64,000 nt of DNA from Streptomyces rhizoryzae (GCF_023155275.1 NZ_JALMUV010000015.1:62001-126000); one strand, 5' to 3'; positions 39,301 to 48,348 are shown, counted from the stretch's first letter. Numbers and translations are program-made. The notes: generated by a model not told the origin, from the sequence alone.

Positions 39301-39364
39301 GACCGGTTCCCGCCGGTGTGCGGCGGCCCGGGGCGGCGGGCCGGAACGGGGCGGTGGTCGCGGA

Positions 39365-39991
39365 TCATGTGGCGTCCTCCAGGTTGACCGGGATGCGGTC
39401 CGGGACGACCGGGCCGTGCGGGCCGGCGGCGTCGAAGTTCTCGCAGAGGATGTGCAGGGCGATCAGGTGGGCCTCCTGCACGGTGGCGGTGCTGTCCGAG
39501 GCGATGCACAGCGCCTCGTCGGCGGCGTCGGCCAGCGGGTTGGGCCGGCGCCCGGTCATCGCCCACACCCGCAGCCCGGCCCGCGCGGCGGTCTCGGCGG
39601 CCGCCAGCAGGTTGGCGCTGCGGCCCGAGGTGGACAGCAGCACCAGGATGTCGCCGGGCCGCCCGTGGGCCGCCACCTGGCGGGCGAAGACCTGGTCGAA
39701 GCCGTAGTCGTTGCCGATCGCGGTCACCGCGGAGGTCTCCGCGTGCAGGGCGACGGCGGAGTAGGGCGGCCGGTCCTGACGGTAGCGGCCGACGAGTTCG
39801 GACGTCAGGTGCTGGGCCTGTGCGGCACTGCCTCCGTTGCCCGCCGCCAGCAGGCGGCCCCCCAGGGGCAGCACCTCGTGCAGGCGGGATGCCCAGCGGG
39901 CCAGCTGGGGCAGGCCGTTGTGCCGCAGCTCGCGCAGGGCCTCGTGCAGGGACTGGCAGTGCTGGTGTGCGCTTTCCAGGGGATGGCTCAT
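39365..39991 (-). CDS. gmhA: Sedoheptulose-7-phosphate isomerase
   Basis: The 208-residue protein is a SIS-domain isomerase of the GmhA type: LLAAGNGGSAAQAQHLTSEL, GRYRQDRPPYSAVALHAETS, AVTAIGNDYGFDQVFARQ, ILVLLSTSGRSANLLAAA. GmhA converts sedoheptulose 7-phosphate to D-glycero-D-manno-heptose 7-phosphate, the first step of nucleotide-heptose synthesis. ATG 39991 follows GGAAGGGAC. There is a 64-base gap to hldE downstream and 83 bases to the GT4 upstream. Confidence 0.93.
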   Translation of the reverse strand: MSHPLESAHQHCQSLHEALRELRHNGLPQLARWASRLHEVLPLGGRLLAAGNGGSAAQAQHLTSELVGRYRQDRPPYSAVALHAETSAVTAIGNDYGFDQVFARQVAAHGRPGDILVLLSTSGRSANLLAAAETAARAGLRVWAMTGRRPNPLADAADEALCIASDSTATVQEAHLIALHILCENFDAAGPHGPVVPDRIPVNLEDAT

Positions 39992-40074
39992 GGGGCGCGT
40001 CCCTTCCGTGCGGGGTCGGGGCCCGGCCGCGCGACCGGTCAACTCTTCTGCGCGGCCCGGTAGGTGACGGTGCG

Positions 40075-41313
40075 TCAGGCAGCCTCCGGAACGGTCGGCC
40101 GCGGGGCGAGCAGTGCCCGGTAGACGGATTCGGTGGCCTCCGCCACGGTGTCCCAGCCGTAGCGGGCCAGCACCCGGCGGCGGCCCTCGGCCCCGCAGGC
40201 GGCCCGGTGCGCCGGATCGGCCAGCAGCCCGGCCACCGCGTCGGCCAGCGCGGCCGGGTCGCCGGGCGGCACCAGCCGGCCGGTCACGGTGTCGACGACG
40301 GTGTCCAGCTGCCCGCCGACCGCGGTGGCCACCACCGGCCGGCCGCAGGCCATCGCCTCCAGCGGCACGATGCCGAACGGCTCGTAGTCCGCCGGGCACA
40401 GCACCACGTCCGCGGCGCGCAGCAGCGCCGGTACGTCGCCGGTGGGCACCCCGCCGGTGAAGTGCACCCGATCGGCGACACCCGCCCCGTCGGCCACCGC
40501 CCGCAGCCGCCGCACCTCCGGATCGGCGTCGAGCTGCGCCGGCGGCGGGCCGCCGGCGATCACCAGCCGGGCCTCGGGCAGCCGGGCCAGCGCCGCGATC
40601 GAGACCATCGCGCCCTTGCGCGGCACCAGGCGCCCCAGCTGGAGCAGCATCGGGTGGGCGTCGTCGCGCGGTGCGACCGGCCCGTCCGGGGTGAAGACCG
40701 ACGGGTCCACACCGCAGGGCACGACGCTGACCTTGCGCGGCGGGATCCCCATCCGCCGCAGCTCGGTGACCTCGTCCCGGCAGGTGGCGATCACCTGGCC
40801 GCAGCCGGTGCCGACGTCGACCTCGGTCGCGATCCGGCTGGGCGGCGAGGTGTCGTCGCCCTTCTGGTGGCGGCGCTTGACACTGCCCAGTGCGTGGTAG
40901 GTGTGCGCCAGCGGCAGCCCGTGCTCCCGGGCCGCCCCCAGGGTGGCCAGGCCCGACATCCAGAAGTGCGAATGCGCCACGTCCGGCGGGCGGCGCCGCC
41001 AGTCCTCGGCCAGTGCCCGGGCGAACTCCGGTATGTGCGGCAGCAGTTCGTCCTTGGGGATGTGGCGCGGCGGGCCCGCGCTGACGTGCCGCACGGTGAC
41101 CCCGCGGCGCAGCGGTACGTCGTCGGGCGGATCCGGCGCGTCGCGCCGGGTGTAGACCACGACCCGGTGGCCGCGGTCGGCCAGGGCGCCGGCGAGCCGG
41201 GCGACATGGACGTTCTGGCCGCCGGCGTCCACCCCGCCCAGGACCGCGAGCGGACTCGCGTGCTCCGAGACGAGCGCGATGGACAGCCGGGGGGCGGGCT
41301 GGTGGGCGGTCAT
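40075..41313 (-). CDS. Glycosyltransferase family 4 (GT-B)
   Basis: The 412-residue protein is a GT-B glycosyltransferase: LSIALVSEHASPLAVLGGVD, GGQNVHVARLAGALADRGHR, then the donor site LLQLGRLVPRKGAMVSIAAL and EPFGIVPLEAMACGRPVVAT with the E-x7-E motif. The N-terminal GGVDAGGQNVHV pattern resembles sucrose-phosphate-synthase-like and MshA-like GT4 enzymes. It probably adds a hexose to the glycan. ATG 41313 overlaps the stop of the gene upstream. Confidence 0.9.
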   Translation of the reverse strand: MTAHQPAPRLSIALVSEHASPLAVLGGVDAGGQNVHVARLAGALADRGHRVVVYTRRDAPDPPDDVPLRRGVTVRHVSAGPPRHIPKDELLPHIPEFARALAEDWRRRPPDVAHSHFWMSGLATLGAAREHGLPLAHTYHALGSVKRRHQKGDDTSPPSRIATEVDVGTGCGQVIATCRDEVTELRRMGIPPRKVSVVPCGVDPSVFTPDGPVAPRDDAHPMLLQLGRLVPRKGAMVSIAALARLPEARLVIAGGPPPAQLDADPEVRRLRAVADGAGVADRVHFTGGVPTGDVPALLRAADVVLCPADYEPFGIVPLEAMACGRPVVATAVGGQLDTVVDTVTGRLVPPGDPAALADAVAGLLADPAHRAACGAEGRRRVLARYGWDTVAEATESVYRALLAPRPTVPEAA

Positions 41314-42275
41314 GCGGCTACCTCCGTGATCAGGGACTCCCAGTCGGCGAGAAAGCGCTTGAGCCCGTACCGGCCGAGCGCCGCCTGGCGGGCCCGGGCC
41401 CCGTCCTCGGCCGCCGCGTCCGGCTCGGCGAGGTACCTGCGAAGGGCCCCGGCCAGCACCTCGGGCCGGTTGGAGAGCACCCCGCAGCCCGGCGGCACCG
41501 CCTCGACGGCCTCCGTGGTGGCCAGCGCCACCACCGGCATGCCCAGGTGCATGGCCTCCAGCAGCGACAGTCCCAGCGACGTCCAGCGCACCGGGTGCAG
41601 ATAGACCCGGCGCTGGGCCATCGCCTCGTGCAGGTCCCGCTGCGGCAGATCGGCGGTCCGGCACGCCTCGGCGGACAGGCCCAGCCGGTCGGCGAGCCCC
41701 TCGGTCCGCATCCCGAACACGTCCAGGGGCGCCGCACCGGCCAGCGCCGGCAGCAGGTCCGTGCCGACCGTCCGCCCGCGCCGCACCGGCTCGTTGACCA
41801 CCACCGCGGCCCGCGCCAGCCGACCGGTGTAGCGGTGGCCGGGGTCGACGATGCCGTGCTCGATCACCTCGGTGCGGGTGCCGCCGCTGTCCCAGAACAG
41901 CCGGTTGAAGTGGGTGACGTGCACCAGCACCAGGTCCCGCCGGCCGGCGCACGGGTGGCGGGTGTCGGGGACGTCGCCGTCCGGGGCGTTGTGCTCCAGG
42001 TACACCGCCGGGACGTCCCGCCCCGGGCGGCGCCCGCCGAGCCAGCGCTCGGCCAGCTCCGCCTCGTGCGGCCGCTGGAGGACGACCAGATCGACCTCGG
42101 CCCGGCGCAACTCCTCCGGGGTCCGCTCGTGCACCGCGTCCGGCCAGGGGAACGTCCGGGCCCGGCCGCGCCCGTCCGGCCCCCGGTCCGGGGTGACCGG
42201 CACCAGGTAGGTGTGCGGGCCCTGGACGAACGCCGTCGTCCACGAGCCGTGTACGTGCCACAGCAGGATGTTCAT
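41310..42275 (-). CDS. Glycosyltransferase, GT4-like
   Basis: The 321-residue protein begins MNILLWHVHGSWTTAFVQGP and carries a C-terminal GT-B donor region VYLHPVRWTSLGLSLLEAMH, LGMPVVALATTEAVEAVPPG. A middle segment LVLVHVTHFNRLFWDSGGTR precedes VIEHGIVDPGHRYTG. It is shorter than typical GT4 enzymes. It lies within an unbroken series of four-base overlaps (ATGA) on both sides, so it is made with its neighbours. Confidence 0.85.
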   Translation of the reverse strand: MNILLWHVHGSWTTAFVQGPHTYLVPVTPDRGPDGRGRARTFPWPDAVHERTPEELRRAEVDLVVLQRPHEAELAERWLGGRRPGRDVPAVYLEHNAPDGDVPDTRHPCAGRRDLVLVHVTHFNRLFWDSGGTRTEVIEHGIVDPGHRYTGRLARAAVVVNEPVRRGRTVGTDLLPALAGAAPLDVFGMRTEGLADRLGLSAEACRTADLPQRDLHEAMAQRRVYLHPVRWTSLGLSLLEAMHLGMPVVALATTEAVEAVPPGCGVLSNRPEVLAGALRRYLAEPDAAAEDGARARQAALGRYGLKRFLADWESLITEVAA

Positions 42276-43387
42276 ACCGTCGCCCCTCTGTCGTCGGTGG
42301 GCAGTTCCGCGGCGCCGACCGGGGGCGGCCGGCGGTGCCCCCCGGCGCGCGCCGGACCGCGGTCGATATGCGGACGACGACCCGTCAATTCGGCTACCGC
42401 AGCAAGGAGTTCGGCGTCCGGGATGCCGTCGAGGCAGGGGTGGCCGGGCACCGGGCACTGCCGTGCGCGGCTGTCCGCGCACGGCGCCCGCTGGTCGCCC
42501 AGCACCACGTGCGGCACGCCGTACGGGGCCCAGCGGCCGGCCGGCACGACCGGCGCGAAGACCGACGCGACCGGGGTGCCCACCGCGGCGGCCAGGTGCG
42601 CCGGGCCGGTGTTGCCGACGACCGCGGCCCGGGCCCCGGCCAGGACCCCGGCGAGCCGGCGCAGATCGGTCCGCCCGCCGAGGTCCAGGCCGTGGCCGCC
42701 GGCCACCTCGGCGGTCAGCTCCCGCTCGTCCGGACCGCCGGTGACCACCACCCGGTGCCCGGCCGCCGCCAGCGCGGCCGCGGCCCGGGCGGCGCGCGGG
42801 GCGCTCCACGCCCGGGCGGGCACCGCCGCCCCCGGGTGCAGCACGACGTACGGGCCGCTGCCGGTCAGGCCGGAGGTGTCCGGCGGCGGCAGCACCCGCA
42901 GCCGCCCGTCGTCCCCCGGCGGCAGGCCGTACCCCGCCGCCCGGACCAGGTCCAGGGCCGCCTCGGCCTCGTGGCGGTCCGGGGCGCGCCGGTGCCGCAG
43001 GTCCAGCAGGGCGCCCGGGTAGTCCACGCAGTCCGCCGCCGTCCAGACGTCCCCGGCCAGCTTCAGCAGCAGCGCGGCCGGGAGCGGGCTCTGGTGGAAG
43101 GAGGTGAGGATCAGCGCCCGGTCGAACCGGCCCGCCGCCAGCCGCCCGACCAGCGCCTCGGTGACGTCCCGGTCCACCGGCGGGGGCCGCAGGCCGACCC
43201 ACGGCGCGTCGTGCACCAGGATCTCGTCCACCCCGGGCAGCAGGTGCGCGGCGGCCTCGCCCAGCGGCCCGCACAGCAGCGCGGTGTGCGACGAGCCCGC
43301 CGCGACCGCCCGGATCGCGGGTCCGGCCAGCAGGACGTCGCCCGCGCTGTCCAGGCGGACCACGAGAGTGCGCGGCAGGGCGGTCAT
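42272..43387 (-). CDS. Glycosyltransferase family 9 (heptosyltransferase-like), second copy
   Basis: The 371-residue protein is a GT9: TLVVRLDSAGDVLLAGPAIR, LTSFHQSPLPAALLLKLAG, VLHPGAAVPARAWSAPR and VVGNTGPAHLAAAVGTPVAS. A C-terminal segment DSRARQCPVPGHPCLDGI has cysteines typical of this heptosyltransferase group. The presence of two GT9 enzymes with the heptose genes suggests at least two heptose transfers. Start and stop overlap the neighbouring genes by four bases each. Confidence 0.9.
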   Translation of the reverse strand: MTALPRTLVVRLDSAGDVLLAGPAIRAVAAGSSHTALLCGPLGEAAAHLLPGVDEILVHDAPWVGLRPPPVDRDVTEALVGRLAAGRFDRALILTSFHQSPLPAALLLKLAGDVWTAADCVDYPGALLDLRHRRAPDRHEAEAALDLVRAAGYGLPPGDDGRLRVLPPPDTSGLTGSGPYVVLHPGAAVPARAWSAPRAARAAAALAAAGHRVVVTGGPDERELTAEVAGGHGLDLGGRTDLRRLAGVLAGARAAVVGNTGPAHLAAAVGTPVASVFAPVVPAGRWAPYGVPHVVLGDQRAPCADSRARQCPVPGHPCLDGIPDAELLAAVAELTGRRPHIDRGPARAGGHRRPPPVGAAELPTDDRGATV

Positions 43388-44013
43388 CCGGTGACCCCCT
43401 CCGCCGGGCGGCGGCCCAGCAACTGCCGTACCGCCTCCGGCAGATCGGCCGCCCGGTGCGGTGCGGCGGCGATCTCCGCGGCGCGGGTCACCGGTGTCGG
43501 TACGAGCACCCCCCGCGCGCCGGCCGCCCGGGCCGCCGCCAGGTCGCTGCCGATGTCGCCGACCACCGCCGCCCGCCCGGGCGGGACCCCCAGCCGGTGG
43601 CAGGCGGCGAGGACGAGACCGGGCGCCGGTTTGCGGCACCCGCAGCCGTCCGCCGGACCGTGCGGGCACACCGCCCACACGTCGAACGGCCCCAGCAGCG
43701 CCGCCACCCGGCGGTGCACCGCCTCCACCTGGGCGCGGGTCAGCAGCCCGCGGGCCACCCCGGACTGGTTGGTCACCACCCCCACCGCCAGGCCCCGGGC
43801 CCGTACCGCGTCCAGTGCGGCGCGCGCCCCGGGCATCGGCACCACCCGGTCCGGGTCGCCGTTGTACGGCACGTCCGCCACCAGCGTCCCGTCGCGGTCG
43901 AAGAGCACCGCCGCGAGCGGGCCGCCGCCGTCCCCGGCAGCGGGCGCCGCCCCGGCCGGCCCGCGGCCGTACAGCCACGGGGCGCCGGACCGCCGCGCCG
44001 CGCGCACGGTCAT
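43384..44013 (-). CDS. gmhB: D,D-heptose 1,7-bisphosphate phosphatase
   Basis: The 209-residue protein is a HAD phosphatase of the GmhB/HisB-N type: VLFDRDGTLVADVPYNGDPD with the catalytic Asp pair, VGVVTNQSGVARGLLT, a zinc-binding loop CPHGPADGCGCRKPAP, and VVGDIGSDLAAARAAGA. It removes the 7-phosphate of heptose bisphosphate between the two HldE reactions. About 30 extra residues precede the domain. The start overlaps the stop of the GT2 gene upstream. Confidence 0.92.
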   Translation of the reverse strand: MTVRAARRSGAPWLYGRGPAGAAPAAGDGGGPLAAVLFDRDGTLVADVPYNGDPDRVVPMPGARAALDAVRARGLAVGVVTNQSGVARGLLTRAQVEAVHRRVAALLGPFDVWAVCPHGPADGCGCRKPAPGLVLAACHRLGVPPGRAAVVGDIGSDLAAARAAGARGVLVPTPVTRAAEIAAAPHRAADLPEAVRQLLGRRPAEGVTG

Positions 44014-45086
44014 ATCCGCTCCCGGGCCGGCCGGGGACCGGCGGCGACCGGCACCGGGCCCGCCGGCACCGCGGCCGGCACCACGCCCCGGTGCCGGACC
44101 AGGCCGCGCAGCCAGTGCGCGGTCGCCACCGGGGGGATCAGCCCGCTGGTCACCGCCATGGTCGCCACCTCGTCCCGGGTCCGCGGGCCGGGGGCGATCC
44201 GCGCCCAGGCGAACTCCGCGGTACCGGCCAGCCAGCCGGCGGCCAGGACCAGCGCGGCCCGGCGCCTGCCCAGCGCGGCGCACAGCAGCGCGCCGCCGGC
44301 CGCCGCGGTCACCGCCAGGTGCCCGGGCAGGCGGCCGCGGGGTGCCTGGGCCCGCCGCCACCAGCCGCGCCCGTGCAGCCGGTTCATCAGCACGTCGTCG
44401 GCGTTGCCGGCCTGGAGCCGCACCGAGACCCAGCGGTCCGCGGGGCGCACCGGATGGGTGGTCCGGCGGCGGCCCTGGGCCAGCTCCCAGCCGGCGTCCT
44501 CCAGCCGCAGCGCGAGGTCCGCGTCCTCCCGGAACGCCCGGCGGAAGCGCTCGTCGAAACCGCCCACGTCGGCCAGCGCCGCACGCCGGTAGGCCATGTC
44601 CGCGGTGATCCACCTGGCGGTGGCCAGGCCGGCGGTGCTGCGCTCCCAGTCGGTGGGCTCCCGGCCCCACGGCTGCGGCACGCTGATCCGCGCGGCCACG
44701 CCCGCGGTCCGCGGGGTCGCGGCCCGCAGGTCGTCGGCGAGATCCTCCGCCCAGCGGGGGCCGGGCACCACGTCGTCGTCCAGGAAGACCACCCACGGGA
44801 CGCCGTCCACCGCCCGCCACCCGGCATTGCGCGCCGCCGCCGGGCCGTCCCCGTAGCCCGGCACGGTCTCGGTGCGGTCCCGCAGCGCCGCCGGGATGTC
44901 GACCGGCAGCGGCGCGCAGTCGTCCAGCGGCCGGTCGTCGACCAGCACGATCCGGCGCGGCGCCGGCCCGCGGGCCTCGGCGAGCGCCGCCAGGCAGGCG
45001 GCCAGACTGGGCCGCCCCAGGGTCGGGATGACGACGGCGTAGGCGGGGGCCGGCACGCGGTCCCGGCCGGCCGGGCGCTTCGTCAT
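44010..45086 (-). CDS. Glycosyltransferase family 2 with C-terminal hydrophobic region
   Basis: The 358-residue protein is a GT2: YAVVIPTLGRPSLAACLAAL, RRIVLVDDRPLDDCAPLPVD, WVVFLDDDVVPGPRWAEDLA and FREDADLALRLEDAGWELAQ. The C-terminal hundred residues hold hydrophobic stretches (AVTAAAGGALLCAALG, AALVLAAGWLAGTAEFAWA), suggesting membrane association. It overlaps both neighbours by four bases. Confidence 0.9.
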   Translation of the reverse strand: MTKRPAGRDRVPAPAYAVVIPTLGRPSLAACLAALAEARGPAPRRIVLVDDRPLDDCAPLPVDIPAALRDRTETVPGYGDGPAAARNAGWRAVDGVPWVVFLDDDVVPGPRWAEDLADDLRAATPRTAGVAARISVPQPWGREPTDWERSTAGLATARWITADMAYRRAALADVGGFDERFRRAFREDADLALRLEDAGWELAQGRRRTTHPVRPADRWVSVRLQAGNADDVLMNRLHGRGWWRRAQAPRGRLPGHLAVTAAAGGALLCAALGRRRAALVLAAGWLAGTAEFAWARIAPGPRTRDEVATMAVTSGLIPPVATAHWLRGLVRHRGVVPAAVPAGPVPVAAGPRPARERI

Positions 45087-46744
45087 CGGGCCACCTCCTG
45101 CCCGCCGCCGAACGCTTGCGGTCGGCGGACCGCGAACGGGCCGATGGCCAGCAGGTCGACCGGCGTCGAACCGAAGCACTCCAGCGCGTCCCGCGGATCG
45201 TCCACCATGGGCCGGCCCGCCGTGTTGAGACTGGTGTTGACCACCACCGGCAGACCGGTGAGCCGCTCGAACTCGGCCAGCATCCGGGCCACCAGCGGCT
45301 CGTCCGCCGGATCGACGGTCTGGATGCGGGCGGTGCCGTCCACGTGCACCACGGCCGGGATGCGGTCCCGCCACTGTGGTGCCACCTCGTGCACGAACAG
45401 CATGTAGGGGCTGGGGAGTTGGCCGTCGAAGAGCTGCCCGGCGCGGTCCGCGAGCACCATCGGGGCCACCGGCCGGAACTGCTCGCGGCCCTTGACGTCG
45501 TTGAGCCGTTCGAGGTTCCGGGAGTACCCGGGGTGCGCCAGCAGCGAGCGGTGTCCCAGCGCCCGCGGACCGTACTCCGAGCGGCCCTGGAACCACGCCA
45601 CGATCGCGTCGTCCGCCAGCGCCCGGGCCACGGTCGCCGCGATGTCATCGGGCCGCTCGTACGGCACGGCCGCGGTGCGCAGCCAGTCCTCCAGCTCCCG
45701 GTCCGTCCAGTCCCGGCCCAGGGCGGCGCCGGGCATCGGCAGCGGCTCGTCGCCCTGGTGGGCGCTGAGCAGCAGCGCGGACCCCAGGGCGGTACCGGCG
45801 TCCCCGGCGGCCGGCTGCACCCAGACCCGGCTGAACGGCCCCTCGCGGGCGATCCGGGCGTTGGCCACGCAGTTCAGGGCCACCCCGCCGGCCAGGGTCA
45901 GGGTGCTGTCGTGCGTGCGGCCGTGCAGCCAGCGCACCAGCTCCAGCAGCGTCTCCTCCAGACATGCCTGGGCGCTGGCCGCGAGGTCCGCGTGGTCCTG
46001 CGTCCACTCCTCGTCCGGCCGGCGCGGGGCGCACAGCTCGTGCCAGGGGACGCCGGTGGCGTGGAAGCCGCCGTCCGTCGTCGGGTGGACGTGGCGGCGC
46101 AGCTCGGCCAGCATCCGCGGCCGCCCGTAGGAGGCCAGCGCCATCACCTTGAACTCGTCGGAGGAGCGCAGGAAGCCCAGGTGCTCGGTCAGCTCCTCGT
46201 ACACCAGGCCCAGCGAGTGCGGCAGTTCCTGGCCGCACAGCGGTTCCAGCTTGCCCTGCACCCGCCGCGCGGCCAGGTGCGAGGTCGCCTCGCCGCGGCC
46301 GTCGAGGACCAGCACCGAGGAGGTGTCGGCCGCCGGTGCGGCGAACGCGGCGGAGGCGGCGTGCGCCATGTGGTGCGGTACGAAGCGCACCCGCTCCGGG
46401 TCGAGTCCGGGCAGCGCGGTGGCCAGGAAGCCGGGTGCCTGGCGGGCGTAGGTCAGGCGCAGGTGGTCCCACGGGTCGTCCAGGCCCATCAGGTCGGCCG
46501 GTTTGGCCAGTGCGGGATCGAAGGAGTACGCGACCGCGTCGATGTCCTGGATGCGCAGCCCGGCCCGGGCCAGGCACCACCGGGCGGCCTGTTCCGGCAG
46601 TTCCCAGGCGGAGAACGGGACCGGCCGTTTGCCGTGCTTCCGCCGGGAGAAGCGTTCCTCCTCCGCCGCGGCCACCGTCGTCCCGTCGATGACCAGCGCC
46701 GCGGCCGGGTCGTGGAACAGTGCGTTGATTCCCAGAATGCGCAT
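45083..46744 (-). CDS. O-carbamoyltransferase (NodU/CmcH family)
   Basis: The 553-residue protein is a NodU/CmcH carbamoyltransferase. The N-terminal Kae1-like part contains LGINALFHDPAAALVIDG and HHMAHAASAAFAAP with the metal-binding histidines, LAGGVALNCVANARI and QPAAGDAGTALGSALLLSAH; the C-terminal part has GRSEYGPRALGHRSLLAHP. It carries out ATP-dependent transfer of carbamoyl from carbamoyl phosphate to a sugar hydroxyl. In this operon it probably decorates the heptose-containing glycan. Length is normal for the family. Confidence 0.93.
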   Translation of the reverse strand: MRILGINALFHDPAAALVIDGTTVAAAEEERFSRRKHGKRPVPFSAWELPEQAARWCLARAGLRIQDIDAVAYSFDPALAKPADLMGLDDPWDHLRLTYARQAPGFLATALPGLDPERVRFVPHHMAHAASAAFAAPAADTSSVLVLDGRGEATSHLAARRVQGKLEPLCGQELPHSLGLVYEELTEHLGFLRSSDEFKVMALASYGRPRMLAELRRHVHPTTDGGFHATGVPWHELCAPRRPDEEWTQDHADLAASAQACLEETLLELVRWLHGRTHDSTLTLAGGVALNCVANARIAREGPFSRVWVQPAAGDAGTALGSALLLSAHQGDEPLPMPGAALGRDWTDRELEDWLRTAAVPYERPDDIAATVARALADDAIVAWFQGRSEYGPRALGHRSLLAHPGYSRNLERLNDVKGREQFRPVAPMVLADRAGQLFDGQLPSPYMLFVHEVAPQWRDRIPAVVHVDGTARIQTVDPADEPLVARMLAEFERLTGLPVVVNTSLNTAGRPMVDDPRDALECFGSTPVDLLAIGPFAVRRPQAFGGGQEVAR

Positions 46745-46799
46745 GGCGTCGGGTCGGCCTTTCGTACGGGGCGCGGGCGGGCTCGGTCGCGGAGCCGGC

Positions 46800-47756
46800 T
46801 CAGCCGCCGGGGTGGTCGCGGAACCAGGCGATGGTGCGGGCCAGCCCGTCCCGGGCGGCCACCCGCGGTTCCCACTGGAGCTTGTCGCGGGCCAGGGTGA
46901 TGTCGGGGCAGCGCACCGCCGGATCGTCGGCCGGCCGCTCGATGAACCGCACCGAGGACCGCGAGCCCGCCAACTCCACGATCAGCCGGGCCAGTTCGAG
47001 CATGCTCAGCTCATCGGGGTTGCCCAGGTTGACCGGACCGCGCAGATCGGAGGCGGCCATGGCGAGGATGCCGCGCACGGTGTCGTCCACGTAGCACAGC
47101 GAACGGGTCTGGCAACCGTCGCCGGTCACGGTCAGCGGGTCGCCGGTCAGGGCCTGCCGCACGAACGTCGGCACCGCGCGCCCGTCGTGGCCCCGCATCC
47201 CGGGCCCGTAGGTGTTGAACAGCCGCACGATGCCGGTGTTGGTGCCGTGCGCGTTGGCCTCGGCGGAGGTCAGCGCCTCGCCGAAGCGCTTGGCCTCGTC
47301 GTAGACGCTTCGCGGGCCGACCGGGTTCACATTGCCCCAGTAGTCCTCGCTCTGCGGGTGCTGCTGGGGATCGCCGTACACCTCCGAGGTGGACGCCAGC
47401 AGGAAGCGGGCGCCGCTCTCGCGCGCCAGGCGCAGGGCGTTCCGGGTGCCCAGGCTGCCGGTCTCCAGCGTGTGCAGCGGCAGCCGCAGGTAGTCGGCGG
47501 GTGACGCCGGGGAGGCGAAGTGCAGGACCAGGTCCGGGAGTTCACTCACCTCGAAGGGCTCCGCCACGTCGGCCTCCACCATGCTGAAGCCGGGGTGCGC
47601 GCGGAGGTGCGCGACGTTCTCGGGTCTGCCGGTGCTGAAGTCGTCCACGCAGACCACCGACGTGCCCTCGGCGAGCAGGGCGGTGCACAGATGCGAACCG
47701 ACGAAGCCCGCGCCGCCGGTCACCACGGCGCGCTGCCACCTGTGCGGATGTGCCAT
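46800..47756 (-). CDS. NAD-dependent epimerase/dehydratase, UDP-glucuronate decarboxylase-like
   Basis: The 318-residue protein is an extended SDR: AVVTGGAGFVGSHLCTALLA (NAD-binding), LLASTSEVYGDPQQHPQSED, the catalytic YDEAK (SVYDEAKRFGEALT) and RLFNTYGPGMRGHDGRAVPT. These features are closest to UDP-glucuronate decarboxylase (UDP-xylose synthase), with dTDP-glucose 4,6-dehydratase as alternative. It may supply a pentose donor, or take the place of a heptose epimerase. ATG at 47756 is chosen because GAGGAGG lies nine bases before; it is the first gene of the eleven-gene operon. Confidence 0.88.
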   Translation of the reverse strand: MAHPHRWQRAVVTGGAGFVGSHLCTALLAEGTSVVCVDDFSTGRPENVAHLRAHPGFSMVEADVAEPFEVSELPDLVLHFASPASPADYLRLPLHTLETGSLGTRNALRLARESGARFLLASTSEVYGDPQQHPQSEDYWGNVNPVGPRSVYDEAKRFGEALTSAEANAHGTNTGIVRLFNTYGPGMRGHDGRAVPTFVRQALTGDPLTVTGDGCQTRSLCYVDDTVRGILAMAASDLRGPVNLGNPDELSMLELARLIVELAGSRSSVRFIERPADDPAVRCPDITLARDKLQWEPRVAARDGLARTIAWFRDHPGG

Positions 47757-47958
47757 GCCGATCGCCTCCTCGCACTGGGTAGGAGCCCTTTGGCGCGGCC
47801 GTTCCGGCGGCCGGTGCCCCTCGAACAGCGTCAAGGCGGTGACGGATCGCAGCGAGGCGAACTCGGCCGGTCGAGTGGCTTCCGGGGCCCCGAAAACGCC
47901 TGCCGCCCGGCCGCCGTGAACCCCGTTCCAGCAGGTCAGCGGCGTTCCCGCCCCGCAC

Positions 47959-48348
47959 CTACCCGCGGGCGTCGTCGACCAGGCCGGGCCGCGGACCGGT
48001 CCGGCGGGCCGGGACGAGGTCCACGGAACGGACGCACCGGTCCCAGCCCGCCCCCGACGCCGTCCGGTACCCCGCCAGCTCGCCCGGCGCGAGCAGCGGG
48101 CCGAACATCAGGCTCTCGCCCCGGTAGCCGGGCTCGGTGTAGAGCACCAGCGACAGCCCGGTGAGGTTGACCAGGGACGCCACGCCCCCGTCGAAACCGT
48201 GCGCGGCGAGGTCCGGCACCCCCTCGTCGGCGACCAGCACCCGACGGGCCGGGTCCCGGTGCTCGTTGAACTGGACGCCTTCGTAGAGGGCGTAGCAGGA
48301 CGCGCCGCAGACCGCCGTCCCGGAACCGTCGATGACCCGCACCGCCAT
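47959..48348 (-). CDS. Beta/gamma-crystallin-like (peptidase inhibitor I36 type) protein
   Basis: The 129-residue protein has a crystallin-fold pattern: CYALYEGVQFNEHRDPARRV, VASLVNLTGLSLVLYTEPGY, RGESLMFGPLLAPGELAGY, GWDRCVRSVDLV. Secreted Streptomyces relatives include metalloprotease inhibitors of family I36, but no signal peptide is present here, so it is probably cytosolic. Two or three cysteines are present. GGAGGAG precedes ATG 48348. It is divergent from the hemerythrin gene. Confidence 0.75.
   Translation of the reverse strand: MAVRVIDGSGTAVCGASCYALYEGVQFNEHRDPARRVLVADEGVPDLAAHGFDGGVASLVNLTGLSLVLYTEPGYRGESLMFGPLLAPGELAGYRTASGAGWDRCVRSVDLVPARRTGPRPGLVDDARG

Noticed and set aside
33949-47756. 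Lipopolysaccharide core cluster, implying a Gram-negative host
   Set aside because: The surrounding genes, codon use and gas-vesicle gene types are actinomycete-like, and no lipid A, O-antigen ligase or Lpt genes are present.
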